This document shows, piece by piece, positions 27,507-35,658 of a DNA stretch of 64,000 nucleotides. The notes beneath the pieces were generated by a model. It was not told the DNA's origin. It made no database searches and saw nothing but the letters and a program-made list of their open reading frames with translations. This stretch comes from Phycisphaerales bacterium (GTDB lineage: Bacteria > Planctomycetota > Phycisphaerae > Phycisphaerales > UBA1924). The stretch is from positions 62,001 through 126,000 of the forward strand of contig JAFIFZ010000036.1 of the NCBI GenBank assembly GCA_020831775.1. Reading direction: 5' to 3'. Every line of letters starts with the position of its first letter. The first letter of the stretch is position 1. The translations under genes were made by a program, and so were the position numbers.

Positions 27507-28718
27507 ATGGGTCCTCGAATCAAAGAGCTCCAACTAAAGAATTATAAGAGCATTGAACATTGCAACATCAAGTTCTCCCCGCTCACACTGTTGGTCGGCC
27601 GAAACGGTGTTGGGAAGAGCAACATCTTGGACGCCCTCAGATTTACCAGTGAGGCATTGCAATCAACTCTGGAGTACGCCATTCGAGAGCGGGGCGGCAT
27701 CGATCAAGTGCGACGAAAGTCGCTTGGCGGTCGGCCAACCAACCCCGCAATCGCAATGAGGCTCGCACTGCCAGACGGAGAAGCGGAGTATGCGTTCAAG
27801 ATAGCCGCTGTTCAGGGAGGGGGGTTTAGGGTCGCGAGAGAGCGATGCCATTTGCTCTCTGGTGGAGTGGAAATTGTGTATCATACACGGAACGGGGAAG
27901 TCATTGAGTGGCGGAACATTCAGGCGCCAATGCCTGCATCGAGCAATGACCGCCTTTTGCTGGTGGCCGCGAGCGGTATTCCGCAGTTCCGCTTGGTTTA
28001 CGATATCCTCACTAGGATGACATTCCACAACCTGAATCCCGAGATTATGAAGTACCCGCAGCGGCCAGAGCCGGGCGAGCGACTGGCGCACGATGGCCAC
28101 AACATTGCCAGTGTGATCAAACATCTTCAGACGGTGTCTCCAGACAGGCTCGATCGTGTAATCCAGTATCTTAATGCAATTGGTGTGCCAATATCGAAGA
28201 TATCGCACAAACATGCTGGGGCACTCGAGACCGTAGAAGTGTCACAGGCAGTCCATGTACCCACAGGCGAGCGGAACTCAAACTTTGACGCTATCGCGCT
28301 GTCAGATGGTACGGTTCGAGCGATCGGTATTTTGGTTTCGCTGGTTTCGGGGCAGGGCGCAAAGGGCGGTCCGACACTGATCGGGATCGAAGAGCCCGAG
28401 ACAGCGTTGCACCCGGCGGCCGTCGGCGCACTGGTTGATGCGCTTTTGGAAGGCGCCGAACAGACGCAGATCCTGCTTACATGCCACAGCCCAGATATGC
28501 TAGATCACCCGGATATCGATCCCTCTATGATCCGTGTTGTTCTGCTGGAAACAGGCAGGACAGTCGTTGGGCCCTTGAGCGCCGCAAAAGCCGAGATGAT
28601 GAAGAGCCACCTTGTGACTGCAGGTGAGTTGCTTCGGCTTGACCAGCTTACACCTGATCCTCGAGAAATTGAACGAGCTGGGGACGCGAGGGGAACGCTC
28701 TTTGAGGCGATCCAATGA
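27507..28718 (+). CDS. AAA/ABC-type ATPase (RecF/OLD-like, AAA_21 type), candidate defence ATPase
   Basis: The 403-residue protein has an SMC/ABC-type ATPase domain. Walker A GRNGVGKSN lies at residues 32-40, the signature-like ALSDGTVRAIGIL near 267, Walker B TLIGIEEPETALHP near 292 and the switch His in LTCHSPDML near 328. The insert between the halves carries MTFHNLNPEIMKYP. The architecture matches the ATPases of two-gene anti-phage modules. GGAG precedes the ATG by about eight bases. The gene is visibly richer in A/T and in codons such as AAT, TAT and ATA than its neighbours, suggesting horizontal acquisition. Its stop overlaps the DUF4276 gene (ATGA). Confidence 0.88.
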   Translation: MGPRIKELQLKNYKSIEHCNIKFSPLTLLVGRNGVGKSNILDALRFTSEALQSTLEYAIRERGGIDQVRRKSLGGRPTNPAIAMRLALPDGEAEYAFKIAAVQGGGFRVARERCHLLSGGVEIVYHTRNGEVIEWRNIQAPMPASSNDRLLLVAASGIPQFRLVYDILTRMTFHNLNPEIMKYPQRPEPGERLAHDGHNIASVIKHLQTVSPDRLDRVIQYLNAIGVPISKISHKHAGALETVEVSQAVHVPTGERNSNFDAIALSDGTVRAIGILVSLVSGQGAKGGPTLIGIEEPETALHPAAVGALVDALLEGAEQTQILLTCHSPDMLDHPDIDPSMIRVVLLETGRTVVGPLSAAKAEMMKSHLVTAGELLRLDQLTPDPREIERAGDARGTLFEAIQ

Positions 28719-29290
28719 CCGGTGTCGTGATCGCACCGATTGTGGAAGGGCACGGAGATGTACAGGCGATCCGTATCCTGATTCAGCGATTGTTTCCCGA
28801 TGTCGGGGTTGCTCGCCCGATTCGAGCGTCCCGGGCCAAGATCCTCAGCGACGAGCAGTTGTCTAGCTACGCTCAGCTGTGCGTGTCAAATGTGCGAGAG
28901 TGCGGCTCCGCTGGCGGGATTATGCTGTTGTTCGATTCTGATGATGACTGCGCGGTGACTACCGCGCATAGCCGTCGAGCGAAGTTGAGAGATGCGTCAG
29001 GGTTGCCCGCGGAGTGCGTGCTTGCGGTGAGGGAGTTTGAGTCATGGCTGGTCGCAGGTGATGGGCAGTATCGCTATGACGGTGAAATTGAGCTAAAGAG
29101 GAATCCAAAGGGTGTTCTGAAGGAGTGGTACGGGCGATATCGTGAGACGGTGGATCAGCCCGGTCTCACCGCGAAGATCGATCTGGAACAGGTGAGATTG
29201 CGTTCTCGCTCGTTCCGCGCATTTGACAGTGCTTTGGTTCGATTGATGAAGAGCATTCACGAGCAGTCGTCAGTAGGCGGTGAGGGCTAA
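28715..29290 (+). CDS. DUF4276-family Toprim-like protein, partner of the upstream ATPase
   Basis: The 191-residue protein opens with APIVEGHGDVQAIRIL, the Toprim-like glutamate motif of DUF4276. It continues with LLFDSDDDCAV, an acidic cluster placed like the Toprim DxD, and AVREFESWLVAGD, a conserved family motif. Toprim domains in this setting usually act as nucleases switched on by the ATPase. Four-base overlap with the ATPase gene and shared A/T-rich composition argue that the two moved as one cassette. A nuclease activity is inferred. Confidence 0.82.
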   Translation: MTGVVIAPIVEGHGDVQAIRILIQRLFPDVGVARPIRASRAKILSDEQLSSYAQLCVSNVRECGSAGGIMLLFDSDDDCAVTTAHSRRAKLRDASGLPAECVLAVREFESWLVAGDGQYRYDGEIELKRNPKGVLKEWYGRYRETVDQPGLTAKIDLEQVRLRSRSFRAFDSALVRLMKSIHEQSSVGGEG

Positions 29291-29311
29291 GCACGACGCA
29301 ACCGCCAGGAC

Positions 29312-29650
29312 TCAAACCGCCGACCGCGCCGGCATGTCCGACACAACTTTCAGGCCCACAATGCCCGCGACGATCATCGCGATGAACAGCAGCCGCAACG
29401 CCGTCACGGGTTCTTTATAGATCGCGATGCCCAGGATCGCAACCCCGACACTCCCGATCCCCGTCCAGACCGCGTACGCCGTGCCGATCGGGATCTGCAG
29501 CATCGCGCGGCTGAGCAGGTAGAAGCTCACGACCATCAGCGCCAGCGTGATGAGGCTCGGGCGCAGCCTCGTCCACCCCTCTGTCGACTTCATCGAGACC
29601 GCCCACGCCACCTCGAACACGCCCGCGACAAACAGCATCAACCACGCCAT
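29312..29650 (-). CDS. Small multidrug resistance family exporter, Gdx/SugE-like
   Basis: The 112-residue protein has four membrane helices. The membrane-embedded glutamate is in FVAGVFEVAWAVSMK (Glu13), and the G-TAYAVWTGIGSVG motif in helix 3 favours the guanidinium-exporter (Gdx/SugE) subgroup over EmrE. Such proteins act as dual-topology dimers exchanging guanidinium for protons. It follows der on the same strand. No guanidine riboswitch could be recognised upstream; that space contains the palindrome at 29674. Confidence 0.88.
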   Translation of the reverse strand: MAWLMLFVAGVFEVAWAVSMKSTEGWTRLRPSLITLALMVVSFYLLSRAMLQIPIGTAYAVWTGIGSVGVAILGIAIYKEPVTALRLLFIAMIVAGIVGLKVVSDMPARSAV

Positions 29651-29673
29651 GGATCTCTCCCGGGGAATGGCGG

Positions 29674-29692
29674 CACGGCTCGCCGAGCCGTG
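29674..29692. repeat. Palindromic REP-like hairpin (copy also inside nuoL)
   Basis: CACGGCTCGCCGAGCCGTG forms an 8-9 bp stem with almost no loop. On the minus strand the surrounding 25 bases (ACACGGCTCGGCGAGCCGTG then CCGCC) match 59039-59063 with one mismatch. It lies between der and the SMR gene and could act as a processing or attenuating hairpin in that transcript. Confidence 0.65.
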
Positions 29693-29745
29693 TCGGGCGA
29701 ACGGTCAGGGACCGATGTCGGTAATCAGCGGACAACCGCAGGCGC

Positions 29746-31368
29746 TCAGCCCCGGTCGTCCTCGTCGTCGAAGTACGCATCGGGGTCGTCGGGCATCGCC
29801 GCCATGATGTCTTCCTGCTCCGGATCGGCATCCAGCGCCCGCCGGACCTCCGCCTCGGCCTCCTCGGGCGAAGCCGCGGCGAAGTCGATCATCTGCACTT
29901 CCTCGTCACGCGGGTCGTGCGATCTGTCGTCGCGGCTCTTCCTCGGCCGGACGATCAGCTTGATCGGCACTTCCTCGAACGGCAACGCCTCGTGCAGGCG
30001 GTTCAGCAAAAACCGCTCGTAGTTGGGCGTGAAGAGTTCCGGCCGGTTGACCACCAGCGCGATCGTCGGCGGGTTGGTCGCCACCTGCGCCACGAAGTAC
30101 ACCTTCACCTGCGTGCCCAGCTTGTTCGTCGGCCCCCGCGTCTCCAGGATCCCGCGGATCAGCCGGTTCAGCTCGCCCGTCGAAACACGCGTCGACGCCT
30201 GCTCGAACAGCTCGAACGCGAGGTCCATTGTCTGCTTGATGTTCAGCCCGTCTTTGGCCGCCATGATCGCGATCGGGGCGTCCCGCAGGCCCTTGAGCTC
30301 TTCGCGCAGGTAGCGGTCGAAGAGCTGCGGCGTGATCGGCCTGCCGTCGCGCCCCTTCTTCCCGTCGACCAGGTCCCACTTGTTGATCACCAGCACGCAC
30401 GGCTTGTACGCCTTCTGCGCCAGCATCGCGATCTGCTCGTCGACCTGGCTGACCGGCTCGGTCGCGTCGATCATGAACAGCACGACGTCGGCCCGAAGGA
30501 TCGCCCGCTGCGTGCGGTCCAGCGCGAACCACTCGACCCTGCCCTGGAAACTCTTCTTCTTGCGCAAGCCCGCGGTGTCGATCGCGACGACAGACTTGCC
30601 GTCGTAGTCGAAGCGGATGTCCACCGCGTCGCGTGTCGTCCCGGGGATCTCGCTGACGATCACGCGTTCCTCGCCCGCGAGCTTGTTCAGCAGCGTGCTC
30701 TTGCCCGCGTTGCGCTTGCCGACGATCGCCACACGCAGGTCCGCCCTGGCCACCCGCTCGTCCTCGGGAGATGGCTGGGGCAGAAGGTCGTACAGCGCGT
30801 CGCTGAACATCCGGCGCTGGTAGTTGTTCTTCGCCGAGACCATCATGGGCTCGCCGAAGCCCAGCGCGGCGAACTCCAGCCCGTGAGACTCCCAGCCCTC
30901 GCCGTCGCACTTGTTGGCCACCACACGGATCGGCGCCGCCTCGCCCGGACGCTCGGGCAGCGGGCGCGAGCCCATCCGACGCTCGCGCAGCATCTTGGCG
31001 ATCGCCTCGTCCTGCGGCGTCGGCCCCGCCTGGCAATCCACCACGAACAGCACCAGGTCCGCGTCCGCCACCGCCTCGGCGATCTGCTTCTCAATATCCC
31101 CCGTCAGCCGCCCGAGATCGTTGCCGATCTCGTCGTGGCGCTGGCCCTCGGCGGTGTAGACCCCGTAGCCCCCCGTGTCGGTCAGCTCGACGGGCTTGTC
31201 CGGCCGTTCCCCGTCGGGCGAGGGCAGCGTGACGACATTGGTCACCCGGTCGCGCGTGACGCCCGGCAGATCGTCAACGATCGACACACGCTGGCGGGCC
31301 AGCATGTTCATGATGGAGCTTTTGCCGACATTGGGCCGGCCGACGATGGCAACGCGTGGGAGGGGCAT
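29746..31368 (-). CDS. der: Ribosome-assembly GTPase Der (EngA)
   Basis: Der has two tandem GTPase domains needed for 50S subunit maturation. Domain 1 shows GRPNVGKSS (8-16), DTGGYG and NKCD. Domain 2 shows GKRNAGKST, DTAGLRKK and NKWD, followed by the KH-like domain ending IKLIVRPRKS. The 540 residues exceed the usual 440-490, partly from insertions in domain 1 and an acidic C-terminal tail (about 505-540). The ATG at 31368 is preceded seven bases upstream by TAGAAT with no ribosome site, a leaderless arrangement; the frame's upstream extension overlaps miaA and is not used. Confidence 0.96.
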   Translation of the reverse strand: MPLPRVAIVGRPNVGKSSIMNMLARQRVSIVDDLPGVTRDRVTNVVTLPSPDGERPDKPVELTDTGGYGVYTAEGQRHDEIGNDLGRLTGDIEKQIAEAVADADLVLFVVDCQAGPTPQDEAIAKMLRERRMGSRPLPERPGEAAPIRVVANKCDGEGWESHGLEFAALGFGEPMMVSAKNNYQRRMFSDALYDLLPQPSPEDERVARADLRVAIVGKRNAGKSTLLNKLAGEERVIVSEIPGTTRDAVDIRFDYDGKSVVAIDTAGLRKKKSFQGRVEWFALDRTQRAILRADVVLFMIDATEPVSQVDEQIAMLAQKAYKPCVLVINKWDLVDGKKGRDGRPITPQLFDRYLREELKGLRDAPIAIMAAKDGLNIKQTMDLAFELFEQASTRVSTGELNRLIRGILETRGPTNKLGTQVKVYFVAQVATNPPTIALVVNRPELFTPNYERFLLNRLHEALPFEEVPIKLIVRPRKSRDDRSHDPRDEEVQMIDFAAASPEEAEAEVRRALDADPEQEDIMAAMPDDPDAYFDDEDDRG

Positions 31369-31375
31369 GGCAGGG

Positions 31376-31381
31376 ATTCTA
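31376..31381 (-). promoter_or_regulatory. Putative -10 box (TAGAAT) of der
   Basis: On the minus strand TAGAAT, five of six consensus bases, ends seven bases before the der ATG at 31368. There is no purine-rich ribosome site in between. Confidence 0.5.
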
Positions 31382-31429
31382 AGGGGTCCGCCTGCGAAAA
31401 CCCGACCGCGCCGCAACAATCCCGCCCAG

Positions 31430-32389
31430 ATGCTCCAAGATCGACAGCAGATCCGCCGCTTCCCCCTCATCGTCGGCCCGACCGCCGGCGGCAAGACCGC
31501 CCTCGCTGTCGAAGCCGCCCTCGCCTTCGAAACCCTCACCGGCGTCCGGGGGGAGGTCGTTTCCGCCGACTCCATGCAGATCTACAGGGGGCTGGACATC
31601 GGCTCGGCCAAGCCGACGACCGCCGAACGCTGCGGCGTCCGCCACCACCTCATCGACATCGCCGAACCGATCGAGTCGTTCTCCGTCCACCAGTGGCTCG
31701 AAGCCGCCGAAGCCGCGATCGACGAGATCCAAGCCCGCGGCGCGACCCCGATCGTCGCGGGTGGCACGCACCTGTACATCAAGGCCCTGCTCGACGGACT
31801 TTTCGAGGGCCCCGGCGCCGACGAGGCGCTCCGCCAGAAGCTCGCGGCCATCCCCGCCGCCGAGCGACGCGCCGAGCTCGAACGCGTCGACCCCGAAGCC
31901 GCGGCACGCATCCACCCCAACGACGAGCGACGCACCATCCGTGCCCTGGAGGTCTACCGCCTCACCGGCACACCGATCAGCGAGCACCAGCGCCAGTGGG
32001 ACCAGGGGCGTGAGCGGTCCGACCGCGTGCTCATCGGGCTGGACTGGCCCGCCGAGGCCTTGAGCCGCCGGATCAACGAGCGTGTCCGCCAGATGGTCGA
32101 CACGGGCCTCATCGAGGAGGCCCGGGCTCTCTGGCAGGCGGGTCGTCTGGGCCCCCAGGCCCGCGAGGCGCTGGGGTACAAGCAGCTTATTGAACACTTC
32201 GAGGGCCGCAATGGTTTGGACGACGCGATCGAGGCGATCAAGATCGAGACCCGACGATTCGCAAAAAACCAGCGGACCTGGCTGAGGCGCCTGAAAGCCA
32301 CCCCCGGCTCGGTCTGGATCGACGCGGCGAACACCCCGCCCGCCCAGTGGGCGCAAGTCGTTGTCAATACTTGTCTTAGAGGCTCCTGA
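31430..32389 (+). CDS. miaA: tRNA dimethylallyltransferase MiaA
   Basis: MiaA attaches the isopentenyl group to A37 of tRNAs reading UNN codons. The 319-residue protein has the P-loop GPTAGGKTALA (16-26), SADSMQIYRGLDIGSAKPT with the catalytic Asp, IVAGGTHLYIKALLDG and the C-terminal EALGYKQLIEH and RRFAKNQRTWLRR motifs that bind tRNA. ATG 31430 fits the usual N-terminus; longer forms would overlap the divergent der start. The two genes share a 61-base promoter region. Confidence 0.96.
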   Translation: MLQDRQQIRRFPLIVGPTAGGKTALAVEAALAFETLTGVRGEVVSADSMQIYRGLDIGSAKPTTAERCGVRHHLIDIAEPIESFSVHQWLEAAEAAIDEIQARGATPIVAGGTHLYIKALLDGLFEGPGADEALRQKLAAIPAAERRAELERVDPEAAARIHPNDERRTIRALEVYRLTGTPISEHQRQWDQGRERSDRVLIGLDWPAEALSRRINERVRQMVDTGLIEEARALWQAGRLGPQAREALGYKQLIEHFEGRNGLDDAIEAIKIETRRFAKNQRTWLRRLKATPGSVWIDAANTPPAQWAQVVVNTCLRGS

Positions 32390-32581
32390 CCCCTGCCCGC
32401 CCGCGGGCCCTGATCCGGGCCGATCTCCGCCTCGGTCTGGAGGGATCCGCCCGGACCAGCCGAGAAGAAATCACCCCGCTCCGGCCTTGTCGGTGCTTGA
32501 CTCCGGGCCTGGTGGCGGGATGTTGTTCGCGGGCACCAGCCCGGCCGGGGCGCCGTAAGCCGCCGGCGGAAAACCGACGGC

Positions 32582-35431
32582 ATGGCAAAGAAAACCACCA
32601 AAAAATCCTCAAAGAAGACCGCCAGCAAGACCTCCAAGAAGGTTGCCTCCAAGGCCGCCGGGGGCGGCGGACGCAAGCGCGGCGGCAAGGGCGCGGGCCT
32701 CGGCGTCAAAGCCGGCGACGCCAAGGGCAAGCACCTCGTCATCGTCGAATCGCCCGCCAAGGCCAAGACCATCAATAGGTATCTGGGCCAGGACTACATC
32801 GTCCTCGCCTCGATCGGCCATGTCCGCGACCTGCCCAGCAAGGCCCCCAAGGGCTCCAAGCAGCCCGTCCCCGGCGTCGACCTCGAGAAGAACTTCCATC
32901 CCACCTACGAGATCCTCGACGGCAAAGACGCCGTCATGCGCGACCTCAAGCGGGCCGCCAAGGAATCGATCGACTCGGGGCGTCAGGTCTGGTTCGCGAC
33001 CGACCTCGACCGAGAGGGCGAGGCGATCGCCTGGCACCTCGCCCAGGAGCTCGGCATCCCCTCCAAGGACGCCAAGCGCGTCGTCTTCCCCGCCATCACC
33101 AAGGCGGAGATCGAGAAGGCGTTCGGTTCGCCCCACCCGATCGACGAGGACCGCGTCAACGCCCAGCAGGCGCGCCGGATCCTCGACCGCATCGTCGGCT
33201 ACCAGGTCTCGCCCCTGCTCTGGAAGAAGGTCGCCCGTGGCCTGAGCGCCGGACGCGTGCAGTCCGTCGCCGTGCTGCTCGTTGTCGAACGGGAGCGCGA
33301 GATCCGCGCCTTCGTCCCCGACGAGTACTGGTCGGTCCAGGCCAACTTCGCCCTTTCTGAAGACGACGCCAGGCGCCTCGGCCCCGCGTGGCAGGCGCTG
33401 CTCGCCGAGCGCGACGAGAAGAACAACGCCCCGACCATCAAGCGCCAGAACGCCTGGCTCGCCGACCAGCGGGCCATCCGAGCCGAGCTCGTCGAGGTCG
33501 GGGGCGAGAAGTTCGACATCCGCCAGTCCGGCGGCGCCGGCGTCATTTCGCCCGTCGACCGCGCCGCGCCCGACCAGGCGCTGCCCGACGACGCGAAGAA
33601 CAACATCGCCGCCAAGTTCAAGAGCGCAGAGAGCTGCGACCTGACCCCCGGCGTCCTCGATGTGCTCGGTCTGGCCGGCATGACCGGTCTGGAGACCGAG
33701 CTGCAAGAGGACGAGCAGGCCAAGGGCCCCGCCCGCTGGAAGCGCACCATCAGCGGCAAAGTCGACCCCGCCACGCCCTACAAGATCCGCTCGATCGAGA
33801 CCAAGCGCACAAGCGTCCGCCCCCCCGCGCCGTTCATCACCTCGACGATGCAGCAGGCCGCCAGCAGCCGCCTGAGCTTCGGCGCACAGCGGACGATGCG
33901 CGCCGCCCAGCAGCTCTACGAGGGCGTGGACATCCCGGGCGAGGGCCCCGTCGGCCTGATCACCTACATGCGTACCGACTCGACGCACCTCAGCCGAGAC
34001 GCGATCGACATGGCCCGCGGCTACATCACCAAGACCTTCGGCGACAAGTACCTCCCGGAGAAACCCAACTTCTTCGCCTCCTCCAACAAGGACGCGCAGC
34101 AGGCCCACGAGGCGATCCGCCCGACCAACGCCGCGCTCACGCCCGAGCGTGTCCGCTCGTCCCTCAAGCCCGACCAGTTCCGCCTGTACCAGATCATCTG
34201 GGAGCGCTTCGTCGCCTGCCAGATGACCCCGGCGCAGTGGGATTCGACCGCCGTCCTGATCGAGGGCGGGAAGGACGCCTCCCGCCCGGTCGTCTTCAGA
34301 GCGACCGGTCGCGTGCTCGCCTTCGACGGGTTCTACAAGGTCGCGGGCGTGCCGACCGCCAGCGACACCGCGACACTGCCCCAGATCAACAAGGGCGACG
34401 CGATGCGCCCCTTCGCGATCGAGCCCGACCAGAAGTTCACCAGCCCGCCCCCGCGCTACACCGAGGCCGGCCTCATCAAGAAGCTCGAAGAAGAGGGCAT
34501 CGGCCGACCCTCGACCTACGCCGCGATCATCCAGACCATCCAGGACCGCAACTATGTCGAGCAGATCGAGCGTCGCTTCTACGCGACCGACCTCGGCGAG
34601 GTCGTGACCGACAAGCTCATCGAGGCCTTCCCCGGCATCATGGATGTCGGCTACACCCGCGAGATGGAGTCCGAGCTCGACAAGATCGAGGAAGAGCACC
34701 TCGACTGGATCGAGATGCTCCGGCGCTTCTACAGGGGCTTCAAAACCAGCCTCGAACGCGCCCACGACGAGCTCAAGCACGCCAAAGCCGAAGCGCTGCC
34801 CGCACCAGACAAGTACCGCTGCGCCACCTGCGGCGCCGGCCTGGTCTACCGCTTCGGCAAGAACGGCCGCTTCCTCAGCTGCTCGCGCTACCCCGACTGC
34901 AGCTACGCCTGCCCCGTCGACCGCGAGGGCCGGCCCCGCCCGGCCGAGTTCGTCAATGTCCGCTGCCCCAAGACCGGCCGCCCGATGGTCAGAAAGACCG
35001 GCCGCTTCGGCCCCTTCATCACCACGCTGCTGGAGGAGGGCGAGACCTCCGAGGACGGCCTCATCCTCAACCTCGACAAGAAGGGCCGCGTCCAGGCCCC
35101 GTCGGTCCCGCCGCTGGAAACCGACCTGCCCTGCCCGACCTGCGAATCGCCCTTGAACCTCCGTTCGGGCGTCCGGGGGCCATGGCTCGGCTGCTCACGC
35201 TTCCCCAAGTGCCGAGGGCGCGGCAAGTGGACCGAGCTCGAAGACGCCCAGCGCGAAGCCCTCGAAAAACGCCTCGAAGCGCACGAACGCGCCAACCCCG
35301 TGCCGATCATCGAAACCCTCGACGGCAAGCCGCTCACCGACGCCAAGGGCAAACCCCTCGACAACGCGCCGCTCGTCACCGACCTCCTCCTGGAACACGA
35401 CCCCCGCGAGGAACCGGTCGGGAGCAGGTAG
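32582..35431 (+). CDS. topA: DNA topoisomerase I
   Basis: TopA relaxes negative supercoils through a single-strand break. The 949-residue protein starts with a Lys/Ser/Ala-rich basic tail (about 1-45). The Toprim motif VIVESPAKAKTINRYLG and DLDREGEAIAWHL follow, then GRVQSVAVLLVVERERE, and the active-site region GLITYMRTDSTHLS, whose Tyr is the nucleophile. Three C-terminal zinc-ribbon-like repeats follow: CATCGAGLVYRFGKNGRFLSC, the CPKTGRPMVRKTGRFGPF unit (second Cys pair lost) and CPTCESPLNLRSG. The basic N-terminal extension is longer than in E. coli. The 192 bases before it show no clear promoter. Confidence 0.97.
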   Translation: MAKKTTKKSSKKTASKTSKKVASKAAGGGGRKRGGKGAGLGVKAGDAKGKHLVIVESPAKAKTINRYLGQDYIVLASIGHVRDLPSKAPKGSKQPVPGVDLEKNFHPTYEILDGKDAVMRDLKRAAKESIDSGRQVWFATDLDREGEAIAWHLAQELGIPSKDAKRVVFPAITKAEIEKAFGSPHPIDEDRVNAQQARRILDRIVGYQVSPLLWKKVARGLSAGRVQSVAVLLVVEREREIRAFVPDEYWSVQANFALSEDDARRLGPAWQALLAERDEKNNAPTIKRQNAWLADQRAIRAELVEVGGEKFDIRQSGGAGVISPVDRAAPDQALPDDAKNNIAAKFKSAESCDLTPGVLDVLGLAGMTGLETELQEDEQAKGPARWKRTISGKVDPATPYKIRSIETKRTSVRPPAPFITSTMQQAASSRLSFGAQRTMRAAQQLYEGVDIPGEGPVGLITYMRTDSTHLSRDAIDMARGYITKTFGDKYLPEKPNFFASSNKDAQQAHEAIRPTNAALTPERVRSSLKPDQFRLYQIIWERFVACQMTPAQWDSTAVLIEGGKDASRPVVFRATGRVLAFDGFYKVAGVPTASDTATLPQINKGDAMRPFAIEPDQKFTSPPPRYTEAGLIKKLEEEGIGRPSTYAAIIQTIQDRNYVEQIERRFYATDLGEVVTDKLIEAFPGIMDVGYTREMESELDKIEEEHLDWIEMLRRFYRGFKTSLERAHDELKHAKAEALPAPDKYRCATCGAGLVYRFGKNGRFLSCSRYPDCSYACPVDREGRPRPAEFVNVRCPKTGRPMVRKTGRFGPFITTLLEEGETSEDGLILNLDKKGRVQAPSVPPLETDLPCPTCESPLNLRSGVRGPWLGCSRFPKCRGRGKWTELEDAQREALEKRLEAHERANPVPIIETLDGKPLTDAKGKPLDNAPLVTDLLLEHDPREEPVGSR

Positions 35432-35503
35432 CAGAGGGAGCGGGGAGCCGGGCGCGGGGCGCAGGGTTTGGCAGTAGACCGTGGCCCGGGCGAACGCGCT
35501 GCA

Positions 35504-35556
35504 AGCGATCACCACACCCTTGACGCCGATCCCTGAGCGCAGCGAAGGGTCGGGTC
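35504..35556. repeat. 53-bp direct repeat, intact copy
   Basis: AGCGATCACCACACCCTTGA, then CGCCGATCCCTGAGCGCAG and CGAAGGGTCGGGTC. The second copy differs by one base (GCGAAG for GCGCAG) and is split by the IS element: 37250-37263 plus 38572-38610. The right half can fold (CCGA-CCCT against AGGG-TCGG). The two copies flank the gene at 35659-37215, so they may mark the ends of an inserted segment or be two members of a dispersed repeat family. Confidence 0.8.
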
Positions 35557-35658
35557 TGGATGTCTTGCGCTCCCGTTCCCAAGATTTCTGGCGATTGTTC
35601 GCGAGTCGGTCCGATCTCCCATGCAAGGACGAGTTCCCTTCACGACGAGGAGCGGACG

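Noticed and set aside
29651-29745. Guanidine (ykkC-type) riboswitch upstream of the gdx-like gene
   Set aside because: An ACACGG sequence is present, but the other conserved parts of the guanidine-I motif are missing, and the hairpin is explained by the palindromic repeat shared with nuoL. Class II and III signatures were not seen either.
32609-34780. A 723-codon open frame antisense to topA
   Set aside because: Typical high-GC antisense shadow; repetitive Leu/Asp/Gly/Val composition, while topA carries all catalytic motifs.
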